From Bacillus gaemokensis (GTDB lineage: Bacteria > Bacillota > Bacilli > Bacillales > Bacillaceae_G): a stretch of 64,000 nucleotides of DNA. This document shows positions 1 through 8,814 of this stretch, piece after piece. The stretch spans positions 62,001 to 126,000 of the forward strand of contig NZ_LTAQ01000012.1 in the NCBI RefSeq assembly GCF_001590835.1, written 5' to 3'. Every line of letters starts with the position of its first letter. Within the stretch, counting starts at the first letter, position 1. The translations under genes and the position numbers were made by a program. The notes under the pieces are model-generated. The model was not told the origin of the DNA. It did not search any database and saw only the letters and a program-made list of their open reading frames with translations.

Positions 1-1023
1 GGGACAGATGCGGTATCTTTAACAGATACAGAAAAAATATTAGCGCATGTTGGATTAGCATCTGATCACCATATTCCTTCTCATAGTTTAATTACTGGAC
101 TATCAAAAGAGGTATTAAAGACAGGGAAAATAATGAAAGCGAAATCAAGAGAAGATATCAATTGTCAACATGAAGGATGTCCATTACAGGCAGCGGTGGT
201 TATTCCATTAACATCACATGGTAATACAATTGGGACATTAAAGCTTTACTTTAAAAACCCTAATCAATTAAGTCGTGTAGAAGAAGAGTTAGCAGAAGGA
301 TTAGCGAAGATTTTCTCTACACAGCTTGAATTAGGAGAAGCGGAACTGCAAAGTAAATTGCTACAGGACGCAGAAATAAAAGCATTGCAAGCGCAAATTA
401 ACCCGCATTTTCTCTTTAATGCCATTAATACAGTTTCAGCTTTATGCCGCACAGATGTAGAAAAGGCAAGAAAACTATTGTTACAGCTTAGCGTCTATTT
501 TCGTTGTAATTTGCAAGGAGCACGTCAGTTACTTATCCCGTTAGAGCAAGAACTAAATCATGTACATGCATATTTATCACTAGAGCAAGCAAGGTTCCCA
601 AACAAATATGAGGTGAAGACGTATATTGGAGAAGGCTTACAGAAAACGTTACTTCCACCATTTGTATTGCAGTTGTTAGTAGAAAATGCACTTAGACATG
701 CTTTTCCAAAGAAACAGCCAATTTGCCAAGTAGAAGTTCATGTGTATGCCGAGGGAGATATGATTCATTTTAAAGTGAGGGATAACGGGCAAGGAATTGA
801 ACAAGAACGCTTAGAACAACTAGGAAAAACTGTTGTTTCATCGAGAAAGGGCACAGGGACGGCTTTATATAATATTAATCAACGGTTAATAGGGTTGTTT
901 GGGAAAGATACAGTACTTGATATTAAGAGTGACGTAGAAAAAGGGACAGAAATATTATTTGAGATTCCAATTCAAAGCATGGGGGAGGAAGAGAGCGATG
1001 ATAAAGGTATTAGTAGTAGATGA
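1..1023 (+). CDS. lytS: LytS sensor histidine kinase, C-terminal part (5' end outside window)
   Basis: The reading frame is open from base 1, so the start lies upstream and only the last 340 residues are present. The visible part holds the end of a GAF-like domain. It is followed by the LytS-type His_kinase domain with the phosphoacceptor His in NPHFLFN, an N-box (LVENALRHA) and a G-box (DNGQGI). The N-terminal 5TM-LYT membrane sensor must lie outside the window. The gene overlaps lytR by 26 bases, so the two are translationally coupled. In B. subtilis LytS senses extracellular pyruvate and drives the lrgAB-like pftAB genes. The same neighbours follow here, so that role is likely but inferred. 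Confidence 0.93.
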   Translation, partial: GTDAVSLTDTEKILAHVGLASDHHIPSHSLITGLSKEVLKTGKIMKAKSREDINCQHEGCPLQAAVVIPLTSHGNTIGTLKLYFKNPNQLSRVEEELAEGLAKIFSTQLELGEAELQSKLLQDAEIKALQAQINPHFLFNAINTVSALCRTDVEKARKLLLQLSVYFRCNLQGARQLLIPLEQELNHVHAYLSLEQARFPNKYEVKTYIGEGLQKTLLPPFVLQLLVENALRHAFPKKQPICQVEVHVYAEGDMIHFKVRDNGQGIEQERLEQLGKTVVSSRKGTGTALYNINQRLIGLFGKDTVLDIKSDVEKGTEILFEIPIQSMGEEESDDKGISSR

Positions 1024-1738
1024 TGAAATGTTAGCAAGGGATGAACTGAAATATTTATTACAGCGTACAAAAGAAGTTGATGTAATTGATGAAGCAGATT
1101 GCGTTGAGGATGCATTAGAAAAGCTAATGGAGAGCAAGCCAGATCTTGTTTTTTTAGATATTCAGCTTTCAGATGATAATGGATTTGAAATTGCTAATAT
1201 ATTAAAGAAAATGAAACACCCACCGGCTATTGTTTTTGCAACAGCGTACGACCAATATGCGCTGCAAGCATTTGAAGTGGATGCATTAGATTATATTTTA
1301 AAACCATTTGATGAAGAGCGGATTGCACAGACGTTGAAAAAATATAAGAAGCGAAAGCAGAGTGAAACAGAGAAACAGCCAGATATGAAAGTCCCAGATG
1401 TAGCCACTGGGATGCATAAGCTTGCGCTGCCAATAGAAGAATCTATTGTACTTGTAAATATAGAAGACATTGTTTATGTGGGCCTTGTAGACGGGAAGGT
1501 AGCTGTAAAGACGATTCGAGAAACATATGTAACACACGATACACTTGTTATTTTAGAAAAGAAGTTACCGCAAACAAGCTTTATGCGTGTTCATCGTAGT
1601 TTTATCGCGAATATTAATCATATTTTAGAAATACAACCTTGGTTTAATTCTACCTATAATTTAATCATGAAAGATGATTCGAAAGTCCCAGTAAGTCGTA
1701 CATATGCAAAGGAACTCAAAAAGCTGCTTCGTATTTAA
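998..1738 (+). CDS. lytR: LytR/LytT response regulator (LytTR family)
   Basis: This 246-residue regulator has a receiver domain (residues 1-120) with the acidic pair D8/D9, phosphoacceptor D54 (VFLDIQL), the switch Thr in VFATAYD and the conserved Lys in ILKPF. A C-terminal LytTR DNA-binding domain follows (about 145-246, with FMRVHRSFIANI). The ATG at 998 has a strong GGGGGAGGA ribosome site and starts MIKVLVVDDE; an upstream in-frame start would add residues unlike the family. It overlaps lytS, its cognate kinase. Its expected target is the lrgAB pair just downstream. Confidence 0.95.
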   Translation: MIKVLVVDDEMLARDELKYLLQRTKEVDVIDEADCVEDALEKLMESKPDLVFLDIQLSDDNGFEIANILKKMKHPPAIVFATAYDQYALQAFEVDALDYILKPFDEERIAQTLKKYKKRKQSETEKQPDMKVPDVATGMHKLALPIEESIVLVNIEDIVYVGLVDGKVAVKTIRETYVTHDTLVILEKKLPQTSFMRVHRSFIANINHILEIQPWFNSTYNLIMKDDSKVPVSRTYAKELKKLLRI

Positions 1739-1754
1739 GAAGCAGCTTTTGTAT
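1719..1754 (+). terminator. Intrinsic terminator of lytSR, starting inside lytR
   Basis: A 12-bp perfect stem (1719-1730 with 1739-1750) with an 8-base loop, followed by a T-rich stretch. The stop codon of lytR lies in the loop, so the hairpin is built from the last codons of the gene. Confidence 0.8.
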
Positions 1755-1803
1755 TTCATCCGGCTATTTTTGTAACTGATTCTGTATATTTGACGTTCTG
1801 TTG

Positions 1804-1817
1804 TGTAAACGCTTACT
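1804..1817 (+). promoter_or_regulatory. cre box (CcpA site) upstream of lrgA
   Basis: TGTAAACGCTTACT fits the catabolite-responsive-element consensus TGWAARCGNTWNCW at every position. It lies 53 bases before the lrgA start, in the only promoter region between lytR and lrgA. B. subtilis pftAB is known to be glucose-repressed through CcpA, so repression of lrgAB by CcpA is a reasonable inference. Confidence 0.75.
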
Positions 1818-1870
1818 TAAGTGTTTACATCATATACAATAAAGTTACCAAATCGAAAGAGGTGGCCAAA

Positions 1871-2302
1871 ATGAGTACAAAAAAAGTATACAGTTTTCTA
1901 TCACAAGCATTTGTTTTTTCAGCTATTATGTTTGTTTCTCATATTATTACAACGCACTTACCAATTCCAATGCCTTCATCAGTAATCGGATTAGTCATTT
2001 TGTTTAGTCTATTATGTTTAAAAGTCATTAAATTGGAACAAGTTGAATCACTTGGAACAGCGTTAACAGGTATTATTGGATTTTTATTCGTACCATCGGG
2101 TATTTCCGTTATAAACTCTCTTGGTGTAATGGGACAATACTTTGTACAAATTATAACTGTAATTGTCGTGGCAACAATTATTTTACTAGCAGTAACTGGT
2201 TTGTTTGCACAATTTATTCTAGGTAAAGATGAAAAAGAAACAAAAGATACAAAACAATTAGATGTTGTACATAAAGGACGCAAACACGGAAAAGTTGCGT
2301 AA
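1871..2302 (+). CDS. lrgA: LrgA/CidA-family membrane protein (PftA-like pyruvate facilitator subunit)
   Basis: A 143-residue protein with four hydrophobic segments and the LrgA family core ([22 protein letters not shown]). The start at 1871 follows AAAGAGGTGG and gives the usual family length; an in-frame ATG 81 bases earlier lacks a ribosome site. The C-terminus is a charged, Lys-rich tail. LrgA was named as a holin-like partner in murein hydrolase control in Staphylococcus. In Bacillus the homologous pair carries pyruvate across the membrane. It is paired with lrgB 35 bases downstream and preceded by a cre box and lytSR. Confidence 0.93.
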   Translation: MSTKKVYSFLSQAFVFSAIMFVSHIITTHLPIPMPSSVIGLVILFSLLCLKVIKLEQVESLGTALTGIIGFLFVPSGISVINSLGVMGQYFVQIITVIVVATIILLAVTGLFAQFILGKDEKETKDTKQLDVVHKGRKHGKVA

Positions 2303-2337
2303 TATATCAGACCATACATGGTTAGGAGGTAATGAAC

Positions 2338-3030
2338 ATGGCAAGTACAATGACTCCATATTTCGGAATCGTCGTTTCATTAATCGCATACGGAATCGGA
2401 ACATTCTTATTTAAACATTCAAAAGGGTTCTTCTTATTCACACCATTGTTTGTAGCGATGGTACTCGGGATTGTCTTTTTAAAGGTTGGAAACTTTACAT
2501 TTGAGGAATATAATACTGGCGGTAAAATGATTAGTTTCTTCTTAGAACCTGCAACAATCGCCTTTGCAATTCCTTTATACAAGCAAGTTGATAAATTAAA
2601 AAAATATTGGTGGCAAATTTTATCAGCTATCATTGTTGGATCTGTTTGTTCAGTGATTGTCGTGTTCATTGTCGCAAAAGCAATTGGTTTAGATATATCT
2701 GTAATGAACTCTATGCTACCGCAAGCTGCAACAACGGCGATTGCACTACCAATATCCGAAAGTATCGGTGGTATTCCAGCAATTACATCTTTTGCAGTTA
2801 TCTTTAACGCAGTTATTGTATACGCACTTGGCGCGTTATTCTTAAAAACATTTAAAGTGAAAAATCCGATTGCAAAAGGCTTAGCATTAGGAACAGCAGG
2901 ACATGCACTTGGGGTTGCAGTTGGGATTGAAATGGGAGAAGTAGAAGCGGCGATGGCAAGTATTGCAGTAACAGTCGTTGGGGTTGTAACAGTTGTTGTC
3001 ATTCCAATGTTTATGCCATTCATCGCATAA
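2338..3030 (+). CDS. lrgB: LrgB-family membrane protein (PftB-like)
   Basis: A 230-residue, very hydrophobic protein with the LrgB signature regions ([42 protein letters not shown]). Two ATGs lie close together. The one at 2338 is preferred because AGGAGGT at 2324-2330 is 7 bases away, whereas the ATG at 2332 would leave only 1 base. It forms a two-gene operon with lrgA, closed by a strong terminator. Confidence 0.93.
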   Translation: MASTMTPYFGIVVSLIAYGIGTFLFKHSKGFFLFTPLFVAMVLGIVFLKVGNFTFEEYNTGGKMISFFLEPATIAFAIPLYKQVDKLKKYWWQILSAIIVGSVCSVIVVFIVAKAIGLDISVMNSMLPQAATTAIALPISESIGGIPAITSFAVIFNAVIVYALGALFLKTFKVKNPIAKGLALGTAGHALGVAVGIEMGEVEAAMASIAVTVVGVVTVVVIPMFMPFIA

Positions 3031-3058
3031 CAGAATATAATATGTTTTGTAAAAACAT

Positions 3059-3107
3059 AAAAGCAAGCTATTGGTAGAACAGATTTCTACTGATAGCTTG
3101 CTTTTTG
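3059..3107 (+). terminator. Terminator of lrgAB
   Basis: A long hairpin of about 21 bp with a 4-base loop (AAAAGCAAGCTAT arm pairing with ATAGCTTGCTTTT), ending in a T run. Confidence 0.85.
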
Positions 3108-3233
3108 TGTTACAGTAGTGGTAAGACCTATGTCATATGAAAAAAGTAACATTTTCCTTAAATCTTCATTAATACTTTGCATCATGCGTTCTGAAAAGGG
3201 CCGTTGTATTGTAAAATAGAAAGTAATATGATG

Positions 3234-3387
3234 TATCCCGCTATTCTTGGACATTAATATCCCCGCCTCAAAATCTAGCGAGGGCAAAGAAATTAAATAG
3301 GGGAGAAATTTTCCATAAAAGCTTGATTTATAAGGGCTGATAATTGGTAGGGTGAAGGAACCCCCACTGATTAAAGTTTCACTTTAT
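3234..3387 (+). repeat. bcr1-type interspersed repeat, diverged copy
   Basis: About 154 bp alignable to the element at 47493-47647. Both begin near CCCGCTATT and share CCTCAAAAT, GCAAAG and TAAAAGC in the middle. Both end with CCCCCACTGATTAAA, then TTCACTTTAT. Size and the TTTAT terminus fit the bcr1 element of the B. cereus group as I remember it. This copy has lost most of the G/C blocks that pair in the other copy. It ends 26 bases before the next gene, whose ribosome site lies just outside it. Confidence 0.7.
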
Positions 3388-3413
3388 AGGACAGGAGAGA
3401 TCACTCGTCGATT

Positions 3414-4448
3414 ATGCAAATGAAAAACCTGTTTCAAAGCAAAGGATTCCAAAGATTACTTGTACTACTTTTACTCGCTCTTATGCTATATGGGCTACAA
3501 AGTATGTTCAATTTGATTTTAATTACGTTTATTCTTACGTATTTAATGGATCGATTCCAAAAATTTATTTCTCGAAAACTCGATCACTTTATGCCGATTA
3601 ATCGGAAAATTATTATAGCATTCTTATATGTAATGTTAGTTGGTGGAATTACCATTACATTATTTAAATATCTACCAGTATTGACGGTGCAAATCTCACA
3701 ATTAATTTACCAGTTTAATGTGTTCTTTAAAAATCCACCGGATAGTGGGATTATAAAGTATTCGATTAATGCAATTAACCATATGGAACTTTCTAAGTAT
3801 GTTGGGCAAGGCGTGGATATTCTTTATAAATCCATTGCTAATGTTGGAAAGTTTGGTCTGCAATTTTTACTTTCTCTAATTTTAAGTTTATTTTTCTTGT
3901 TAGAGAAGGCTCGTATTGTTGCTTTTACTTCAAAATTTAAAGAGAGCAGACTTGCAATTTTCTATAACGAAATTGAATATTTTGGAAAGAAATTCGCTCG
4001 TTCATTTGGAAAAGTAATTGAAGCACAGTTTCTAATTGCAATTGTTAATTGTGTCTTGTCAGTGATTGCGCTATGGATTTTAGGGTTTCCACAATTACTT
4101 GGTTTAGCATTAATGATCTTTTTACTCGGTTTAATCCCAGTAGCTGGTGTAATTATTTCGCTATTTCCACTTTGTATGATTGCTTATAATATTGGTAGCA
4201 TTACGTATGTGATTTACATTTTAATTATTGTTACTGTTATTCATGCGCTTGAAAGTTATGTGTTAAACCCAAAATTCATGTCACAAAAAACGAATTTACC
4301 TATTTTTTATACGTTTATGGTATTAATTTTCTCAGAACACTTTTTAGGTGTGTGGGGACTTATTATCGGTATTCCGGTCTTTATGTTCCTATTAGATGTG
4401 TTAGATGTGATAAGCGATGAGAAAGAAAAGAATTCTGCTGAACAATAG
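3414..4448 (+). CDS. AI-2E family transporter (PerM/YtvI-like membrane protein)
   Basis: A 344-residue integral membrane protein with about eight hydrophobic segments and the conserved C-terminal block of the family (LIPVAGVIISLFPL; ESYVLNPKFMSQKTNL). Members are exporters of small molecules or ions in several species; the substrate here cannot be told. AGGAGA lies about 15 bases before the chosen ATG, a rather long spacing; an ATG two codons later is possible. It is a single gene, between the bcr1 repeat and its own terminator. Confidence 0.85.
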   Translation: MQMKNLFQSKGFQRLLVLLLLALMLYGLQSMFNLILITFILTYLMDRFQKFISRKLDHFMPINRKIIIAFLYVMLVGGITITLFKYLPVLTVQISQLIYQFNVFFKNPPDSGIIKYSINAINHMELSKYVGQGVDILYKSIANVGKFGLQFLLSLILSLFFLLEKARIVAFTSKFKESRLAIFYNEIEYFGKKFARSFGKVIEAQFLIAIVNCVLSVIALWILGFPQLLGLALMIFLLGLIPVAGVIISLFPLCMIAYNIGSITYVIYILIIVTVIHALESYVLNPKFMSQKTNLPIFYTFMVLIFSEHFLGVWGLIIGIPVFMFLLDVLDVISDEKEKNSAEQ

Positions 4449-4456
4449 AGGGAAAG

Positions 4457-4488
4457 AAAAGCATCGGAATCCGGTGCTTTTTCTTTTA
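4457..4488 (+). terminator. Terminator after the AI-2E family gene
   Basis: Stem AAAGCATCGG/CCGGTGCTTT with a 3-base loop, then TTCTTTT. Confidence 0.8.
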
Positions 4489-4545
4489 TAACTTCTAACT
4501 TCCTATGCCATACTGTAAGAAGAATAAATAATAGGGGTGAAATAA

Positions 4546-5511
4546 ATGGCTATAAATGAAAAGATAGAGCTTGCTACGTTTGCAGGGGGATGTTTCTGGT
4601 GTATGGTTTCACCATTTGAAGAGATGGAAGGCATTATACAGGTCGTATCAGGTTATACAGGTGGGCATAAAGAGAACCCGACTTATAAAGAAGTTTGTTC
4701 AGAAACAACAGGACATTATGAAGCTGTGCAAATTACATTTGATGCAAGTAAAATGCCTTATGAAAAACTGTTAGAGCTGTATTGGAGACAAATTGATCCA
4801 ACAGATGCTGGCGGGCAATTTCATGACCGCGGACAGTCTTATGAAACCGTAATTTTCTATCATAATGAGGAACAACGTGAACAAGCAGAGGCTTCAAAGA
4901 TAGTACTTGCTGAGAGCGGCCACTTTTCGAAGCCAATTGCTACGAAAATACTTCCTGCTGCTACATTTTACCCAGCTGAAGAGTATCATCAAGGATATCA
5001 TAAGAAAAATACATTTCGTTACGAATTATACCGCCAAGGGTCAGGCCGCGATGCTTTTATAAAAAAACATTGGCCAAAAGATAATGCACATTTAAAAGGG
5101 AAATTAACGGATATGCAGTTTTACGTAACACAAGAAAATGGTACAGAGCCACCTTTTCAAAATGAATATTGGAATCATAAAGAGGAAGGTATTTATGTGG
5201 ATATTGTATCGGGTGAACCACTATTTACTTCTCTAGATAAATTTGATAGTGGATGTGGATGGCCTAGTTTTACAAAGCCAGTTATGTCAGCTAGTGTAAA
5301 AGAGAAAATGGATGTCAGCCACAATATGACGCGTACGGAAGTAAGAAGTAAGGAAGGTGATTCGCACCTTGGCCATGTATTCCCAGATGGTCCTGGACCA
5401 AATGGTCTACGCTATTGTATTAATTCAGCAGCGCTTCGATTTATTCCAAGAGCGGATTTAGAGAAAGAAGGCTACGGAGATTTTCTAATCTTATTTGGAA
5501 ATAAAAAATAA
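4546..5511 (+). CDS. msrAB: Bifunctional peptide methionine sulfoxide reductase MsrA/MsrB
   Basis: This 321-residue fusion repairs both stereoisomers of methionine sulfoxide. The MsrA domain (about 1-165) has the GGCFWC motif with C16 as nucleophile. The MsrB domain (about 185-315) has SGCGWPSF and the catalytic Cys in [11 protein letters not shown]. No signal peptide is seen, so it is cytoplasmic. GGGGTG lies 9 bases before the ATG. It stands alone between terminators. A two-domain fusion is a normal arrangement in this family. Confidence 0.95.
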   Translation: MAINEKIELATFAGGCFWCMVSPFEEMEGIIQVVSGYTGGHKENPTYKEVCSETTGHYEAVQITFDASKMPYEKLLELYWRQIDPTDAGGQFHDRGQSYETVIFYHNEEQREQAEASKIVLAESGHFSKPIATKILPAATFYPAEEYHQGYHKKNTFRYELYRQGSGRDAFIKKHWPKDNAHLKGKLTDMQFYVTQENGTEPPFQNEYWNHKEEGIYVDIVSGEPLFTSLDKFDSGCGWPSFTKPVMSASVKEKMDVSHNMTRTEVRSKEGDSHLGHVFPDGPGPNGLRYCINSAALRFIPRADLEKEGYGDFLILFGNKK

Positions 5512-5538
5512 CCTCGCATGTAGCGAGGCTATTTTTTT
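5505..5538. terminator. Hairpin between convergent msrAB and RND genes
   Basis: Stem CCTCGC/GCGAGG with A/T flanks that pair further, followed by T8 on the plus strand. It overlaps the 3' ends of both convergent genes and may serve both. Confidence 0.65.
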
Positions 5539-8500
5539 ATTTTACAGCTTTATTTTTCTTTTTAAATTTACTTAATACTTCATATACAATCGGAACGATA
5601 AGAAGTGTTAACAATGTTGAACTTGTTAATCCACCGATTACTGTTACGCCAAGGCCTTTAGAAATTAAGCCACTACCTTCAAATCCTAGTGCAAGTGGGA
5701 TAAGAGCACCAATTGTTGCGATTGCTGTCATTAAGATTGGGCGCAGTCGAGTTGCTCCGGCTTCTAATAATGCTTCACGTGTTGATAAGCCTTCTTTCTC
5801 TTTATGAATAACGCGGTCGATGAGAACAATCGCATTCGTTACAACGATACCGATTAACATAAGGGCACCAATCATCGCTGATACGCTTAACGTTTCACCG
5901 GAGATTAATAGGGCAACGAGAGCACCGATGATTGTAAATGGTAGCGAGAATAAAATTGCGAATGGTGCAAGGGCACCGCCAAATGTAACGACAAGAACGA
6001 AGTATACAATGGCAATTGCAGCTAGCATCGCTAAACCAAGTTGTTGGAATGACTCTTGAATATCTTTTGTGACACCGCCCATAGAAACATCTACGCCAGA
6101 AGGAAGATCCAGTTTATCTACTTCTTTCTGAACAGCGGCAGATGCTTTGGAAACATCATCGGATGTTAATTTTGCAATCACTTCTGCATAAACACGACCA
6201 TCACGATGCGTTACTGTGTTGGAAGTTTCACCTTCTTTTACAGTCATAACGTCTTTCACGGCAACTTCATTGCCAAGTGGTGTTGTAATTTTACGATTTG
6301 TTAAATCATCAATGGTTTCATAATTTTGTTTTTCTGCTTCTACATATACGTTAATATCTTTACTGTCTTTTTTTATGGTTGTAAGAACAGGGCGATCATG
6401 TTGATTAGAAAGTCCCATTCCAATTTGGGCAGCAGTTAGCCCCATTTTACTTAGTTTTTCTTGATCTGCGACCAATGTGTATTCTGCATATGTTTTTGCA
6501 ATACTAGAGTCGATGTCTTTTAAGTCTTTATTCTTTTTCATGATATTTTGAATGTCTTTTACGACAGGTTTGATGTCTTCTGAGCTATCTCCATATACGT
6601 ATAGCTTAATTTCATTGCTACCGCCACCAGCTCCGAAGTCTTGGTTTTTCCATTCACCTTTTCCTGTCATCTTTTGTAAGTCTTTAATAACTCGTTCTTT
6701 CTCTTTTTCAAAGTTTTTCGCGCTATTATCATACTGAACGAAGAACATTGCTTGATTTGTTTGACCTGGACTCATTGGGTTTTCCGCGCCTAATGAGAAT
6801 TGAATTGTTTTTACATCTTTCTTGTTTTGGAAGTGCTTTTCAGCTTTTGTTGTTATTTTTTCAACGTCTTCTAATGTTTGTCCTGGCTCAGGGTTATATG
6901 TTGCAATAATCATTTTCTCTTCTTCAGATGGTAAGAAACTTACACCGATAATTGGTACAAGTGCAAGGCTACCTACTAATAAAAGAACAGCAAGGCTAGA
7001 TGTAATAATTTTATGATTTAGCGCCCATCCGAGCAGGCGTTTATAGCCATTTGCTAACTTACTTGGTTTTTCTTCATGGTGTACTTGCTTTTCTCTTGTA
7101 CTTTCCTTTTTGAATAAAGAGTGTGCTAGCATCGGTACAATTGTAACTGCTACAAGTAATGAAGCTAATAGAGCAAAGACAATTGTTAAAGCAAACGGTA
7201 GGAACATTTCACCAATCATGCCTTTTACAAGTCCAAGAGGTAAAAAGACCGCAATCGTTACAATTGTAGAAGACATAATCGGAACAAACATCTCTTTTGT
7301 TGCTTCGCGAATTAAGTCTCTACCTTTTAATTTTTCATCTGATAAGGACATACGTCTATAAATATTTTCAATAACAACGATTGAATCATCGACAACGCGC
7401 CCAATGGCAACTGTCATGGCGCCAAGTGTCATCATATTAAGCGTAATATCCATCTGTTTTAGTACTAAAACAGCAATTAATAAAGAAAGTGGTATAGAAA
7501 CGACAGAAATCAATGTTGTTCGGATATTTCGCAAGAACAACATAATAATGACAATGGCAAAGATCGCACCAAAGATTGCTTTGCTTAGCATTGTATCAAC
7601 TGATTTCTCAATCGGTGCACCTTGGTCAAATGTTGAGATAATCTCTAGGTTTTTATATTTCTTTTCAAAATCTTTTACTTTATCTTTGACTGCATTTACG
7701 ACATCAACTGTATTTGCATCAGTGGCTTTTACAATTTGAATGCCGATTGCTTCTTTTCCATTTGTACGAGAAATTGATTCAGCTTTTCCAACTTCTTTAA
7801 TATCGGCAATTTCTTCTAAGGTCACAGTTGGAATTCCATTAGCGGTAGCTGGATTCATTTGCGGTGCTTGAGCTCCTACTCCCGGGTTACCTTGACCACT
7901 TGCTGCTGAAGGAACAGCAGGAATTTTCATTTCTTTTAAAGCTTTGAGCGTTGTAATGTTACCATCTACAACAACTGATTTTTCCGTATCTTTAAATGTG
8001 TATAGACCAAGTGGTAAAGATACGTCAGAGCCTTTAATGATGTTTTTAACGGTATCTTCACTTAAACCTAATTCTTTCATCTTATCCTTTTTAAAGACAA
8101 GTTGTACTTCATTTACTTGTTGCCCTGAGATTTGAACAGATGCCACACCATCAAGTCCTTTTAATCCTGGGACAATATTTTTTTCAACTTTTTCAGTTAA
8201 GGCAGCTAAAGATTCATCTTTACTTGCTACGCTTAATGAAATAACAGGGAAGGCATTAAAGTTTACTCGAGAAACTTTTGGGTCTTTCACGCCTTCTGGT
8301 AATTTTACATTTGCAAGAGCTTCTTTAATTTCAGTTTCAGCTTTTTCCATATTTTTATCAAAGTCATATTCTACTTGAATAGAAGAGGCATTTTGATAAG
8401 AGGAAGAACTGACAACATTGACTCCGCTTAAATTCTGCAGCTGCTGTTCCATCGGTTTCGATACCTTATCTGCTACTTCTGCTGGTGTAGCACCAGGATA

Positions 8501-8653
8501 AACCGTTGTTACTGTTACAACAGGAGTTGTAATGTCAGGGATTGTTTCTAGCTTCATATTAAGCCCAGAATAAATTCCTGCCACGGTAACGAGGATGGTT
8601 AATAGCCAAACTGCGAACTTGTTTTTTAACGAAAAGTTAATAATTTTGTTCAT
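5537..8653 (-). CDS. RND-family multidrug efflux transporter (AcrB/SwrC type)
   Basis: A 1038-residue protein of the HAE1 RND family. It has an N-terminal membrane helix, two large extracytoplasmic loops (about 35-335 and 560-850) and two six-helix bundles. The proton-relay motif GRVVDDSIVVIENIYR lies in helix 4. Gram-positive members such as SwrC (YerP) export surfactants and hydrophobic drugs without an outer-membrane partner. AAAGGGAG precedes the ATG. It is divergent from a TetR gene across a region with two TGAC/GTCA palindromes, so it is probably repressed by that regulator. Confidence 0.92.
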   Translation of the reverse strand: MNKIINFSLKNKFAVWLLTILVTVAGIYSGLNMKLETIPDITTPVVTVTTVYPGATPAEVADKVSKPMEQQLQNLSGVNVVSSSSYQNASSIQVEYDFDKNMEKAETEIKEALANVKLPEGVKDPKVSRVNFNAFPVISLSVASKDESLAALTEKVEKNIVPGLKGLDGVASVQISGQQVNEVQLVFKKDKMKELGLSEDTVKNIIKGSDVSLPLGLYTFKDTEKSVVVDGNITTLKALKEMKIPAVPSAASGQGNPGVGAQAPQMNPATANGIPTVTLEEIADIKEVGKAESISRTNGKEAIGIQIVKATDANTVDVVNAVKDKVKDFEKKYKNLEIISTFDQGAPIEKSVDTMLSKAIFGAIFAIVIIMLFLRNIRTTLISVVSIPLSLLIAVLVLKQMDITLNMMTLGAMTVAIGRVVDDSIVVIENIYRRMSLSDEKLKGRDLIREATKEMFVPIMSSTIVTIAVFLPLGLVKGMIGEMFLPFALTIVFALLASLLVAVTIVPMLAHSLFKKESTREKQVHHEEKPSKLANGYKRLLGWALNHKIITSSLAVLLLVGSLALVPIIGVSFLPSEEEKMIIATYNPEPGQTLEDVEKITTKAEKHFQNKKDVKTIQFSLGAENPMSPGQTNQAMFFVQYDNSAKNFEKEKERVIKDLQKMTGKGEWKNQDFGAGGGSNEIKLYVYGDSSEDIKPVVKDIQNIMKKNKDLKDIDSSIAKTYAEYTLVADQEKLSKMGLTAAQIGMGLSNQHDRPVLTTIKKDSKDINVYVEAEKQNYETIDDLTNRKITTPLGNEVAVKDVMTVKEGETSNTVTHRDGRVYAEVIAKLTSDDVSKASAAVQKEVDKLDLPSGVDVSMGGVTKDIQESFQQLGLAMLAAIAIVYFVLVVTFGGALAPFAILFSLPFTIIGALVALLISGETLSVSAMIGALMLIGIVVTNAIVLIDRVIHKEKEGLSTREALLEAGATRLRPILMTAIATIGALIPLALGFEGSGLISKGLGVTVIGGLTSSTLLTLLIVPIVYEVLSKFKKKNKAVK

Positions 8654-8680
8654 GTTTGCGCTCCCTTTTTTAACATATAT

Positions 8681-8728
8681 TGACCAACTGGTCAGTCTAA
8701 TACATAATATAACTGACTGAGTGGTCAG
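8681..8728. promoter_or_regulatory. Twin TetR-type operators between the RND pump and its regulator
   Basis: TGACCAACTGGTCA (8681-8694) is a nearly perfect palindrome. About 17 bases on, ACTGACTGAGTGGTCAGT (8711-8728) repeats the TGAC...GTCA arms. Both lie in the 161-base divergent promoter region. Their position and symmetry fit the operator of the adjacent TetR protein; this is inferred. Confidence 0.65.
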
Positions 8729-8814
8729 TCGTCAATGAAAAGGGATGGTATAATAAAAATTGGTAATTTTATAATATGAATTCATGATGCGAGATGAAAT
8801 TAGGAGAGAAGAAA

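Noticed and set aside
2322-3023. Long minus-strand open frame opposite lrgB
   Set aside because: It is low-complexity (Thr/Ile/Ala-rich) and mirrors the codon bias of lrgB; it has no ribosome site and no family.
3087-3287. Minus-strand open frame of 66 codons between lrgB and the AI-2E family gene
   Set aside because: It begins inside the bcr1 repeat and ends in the lrgB terminator, with no ribosome site.
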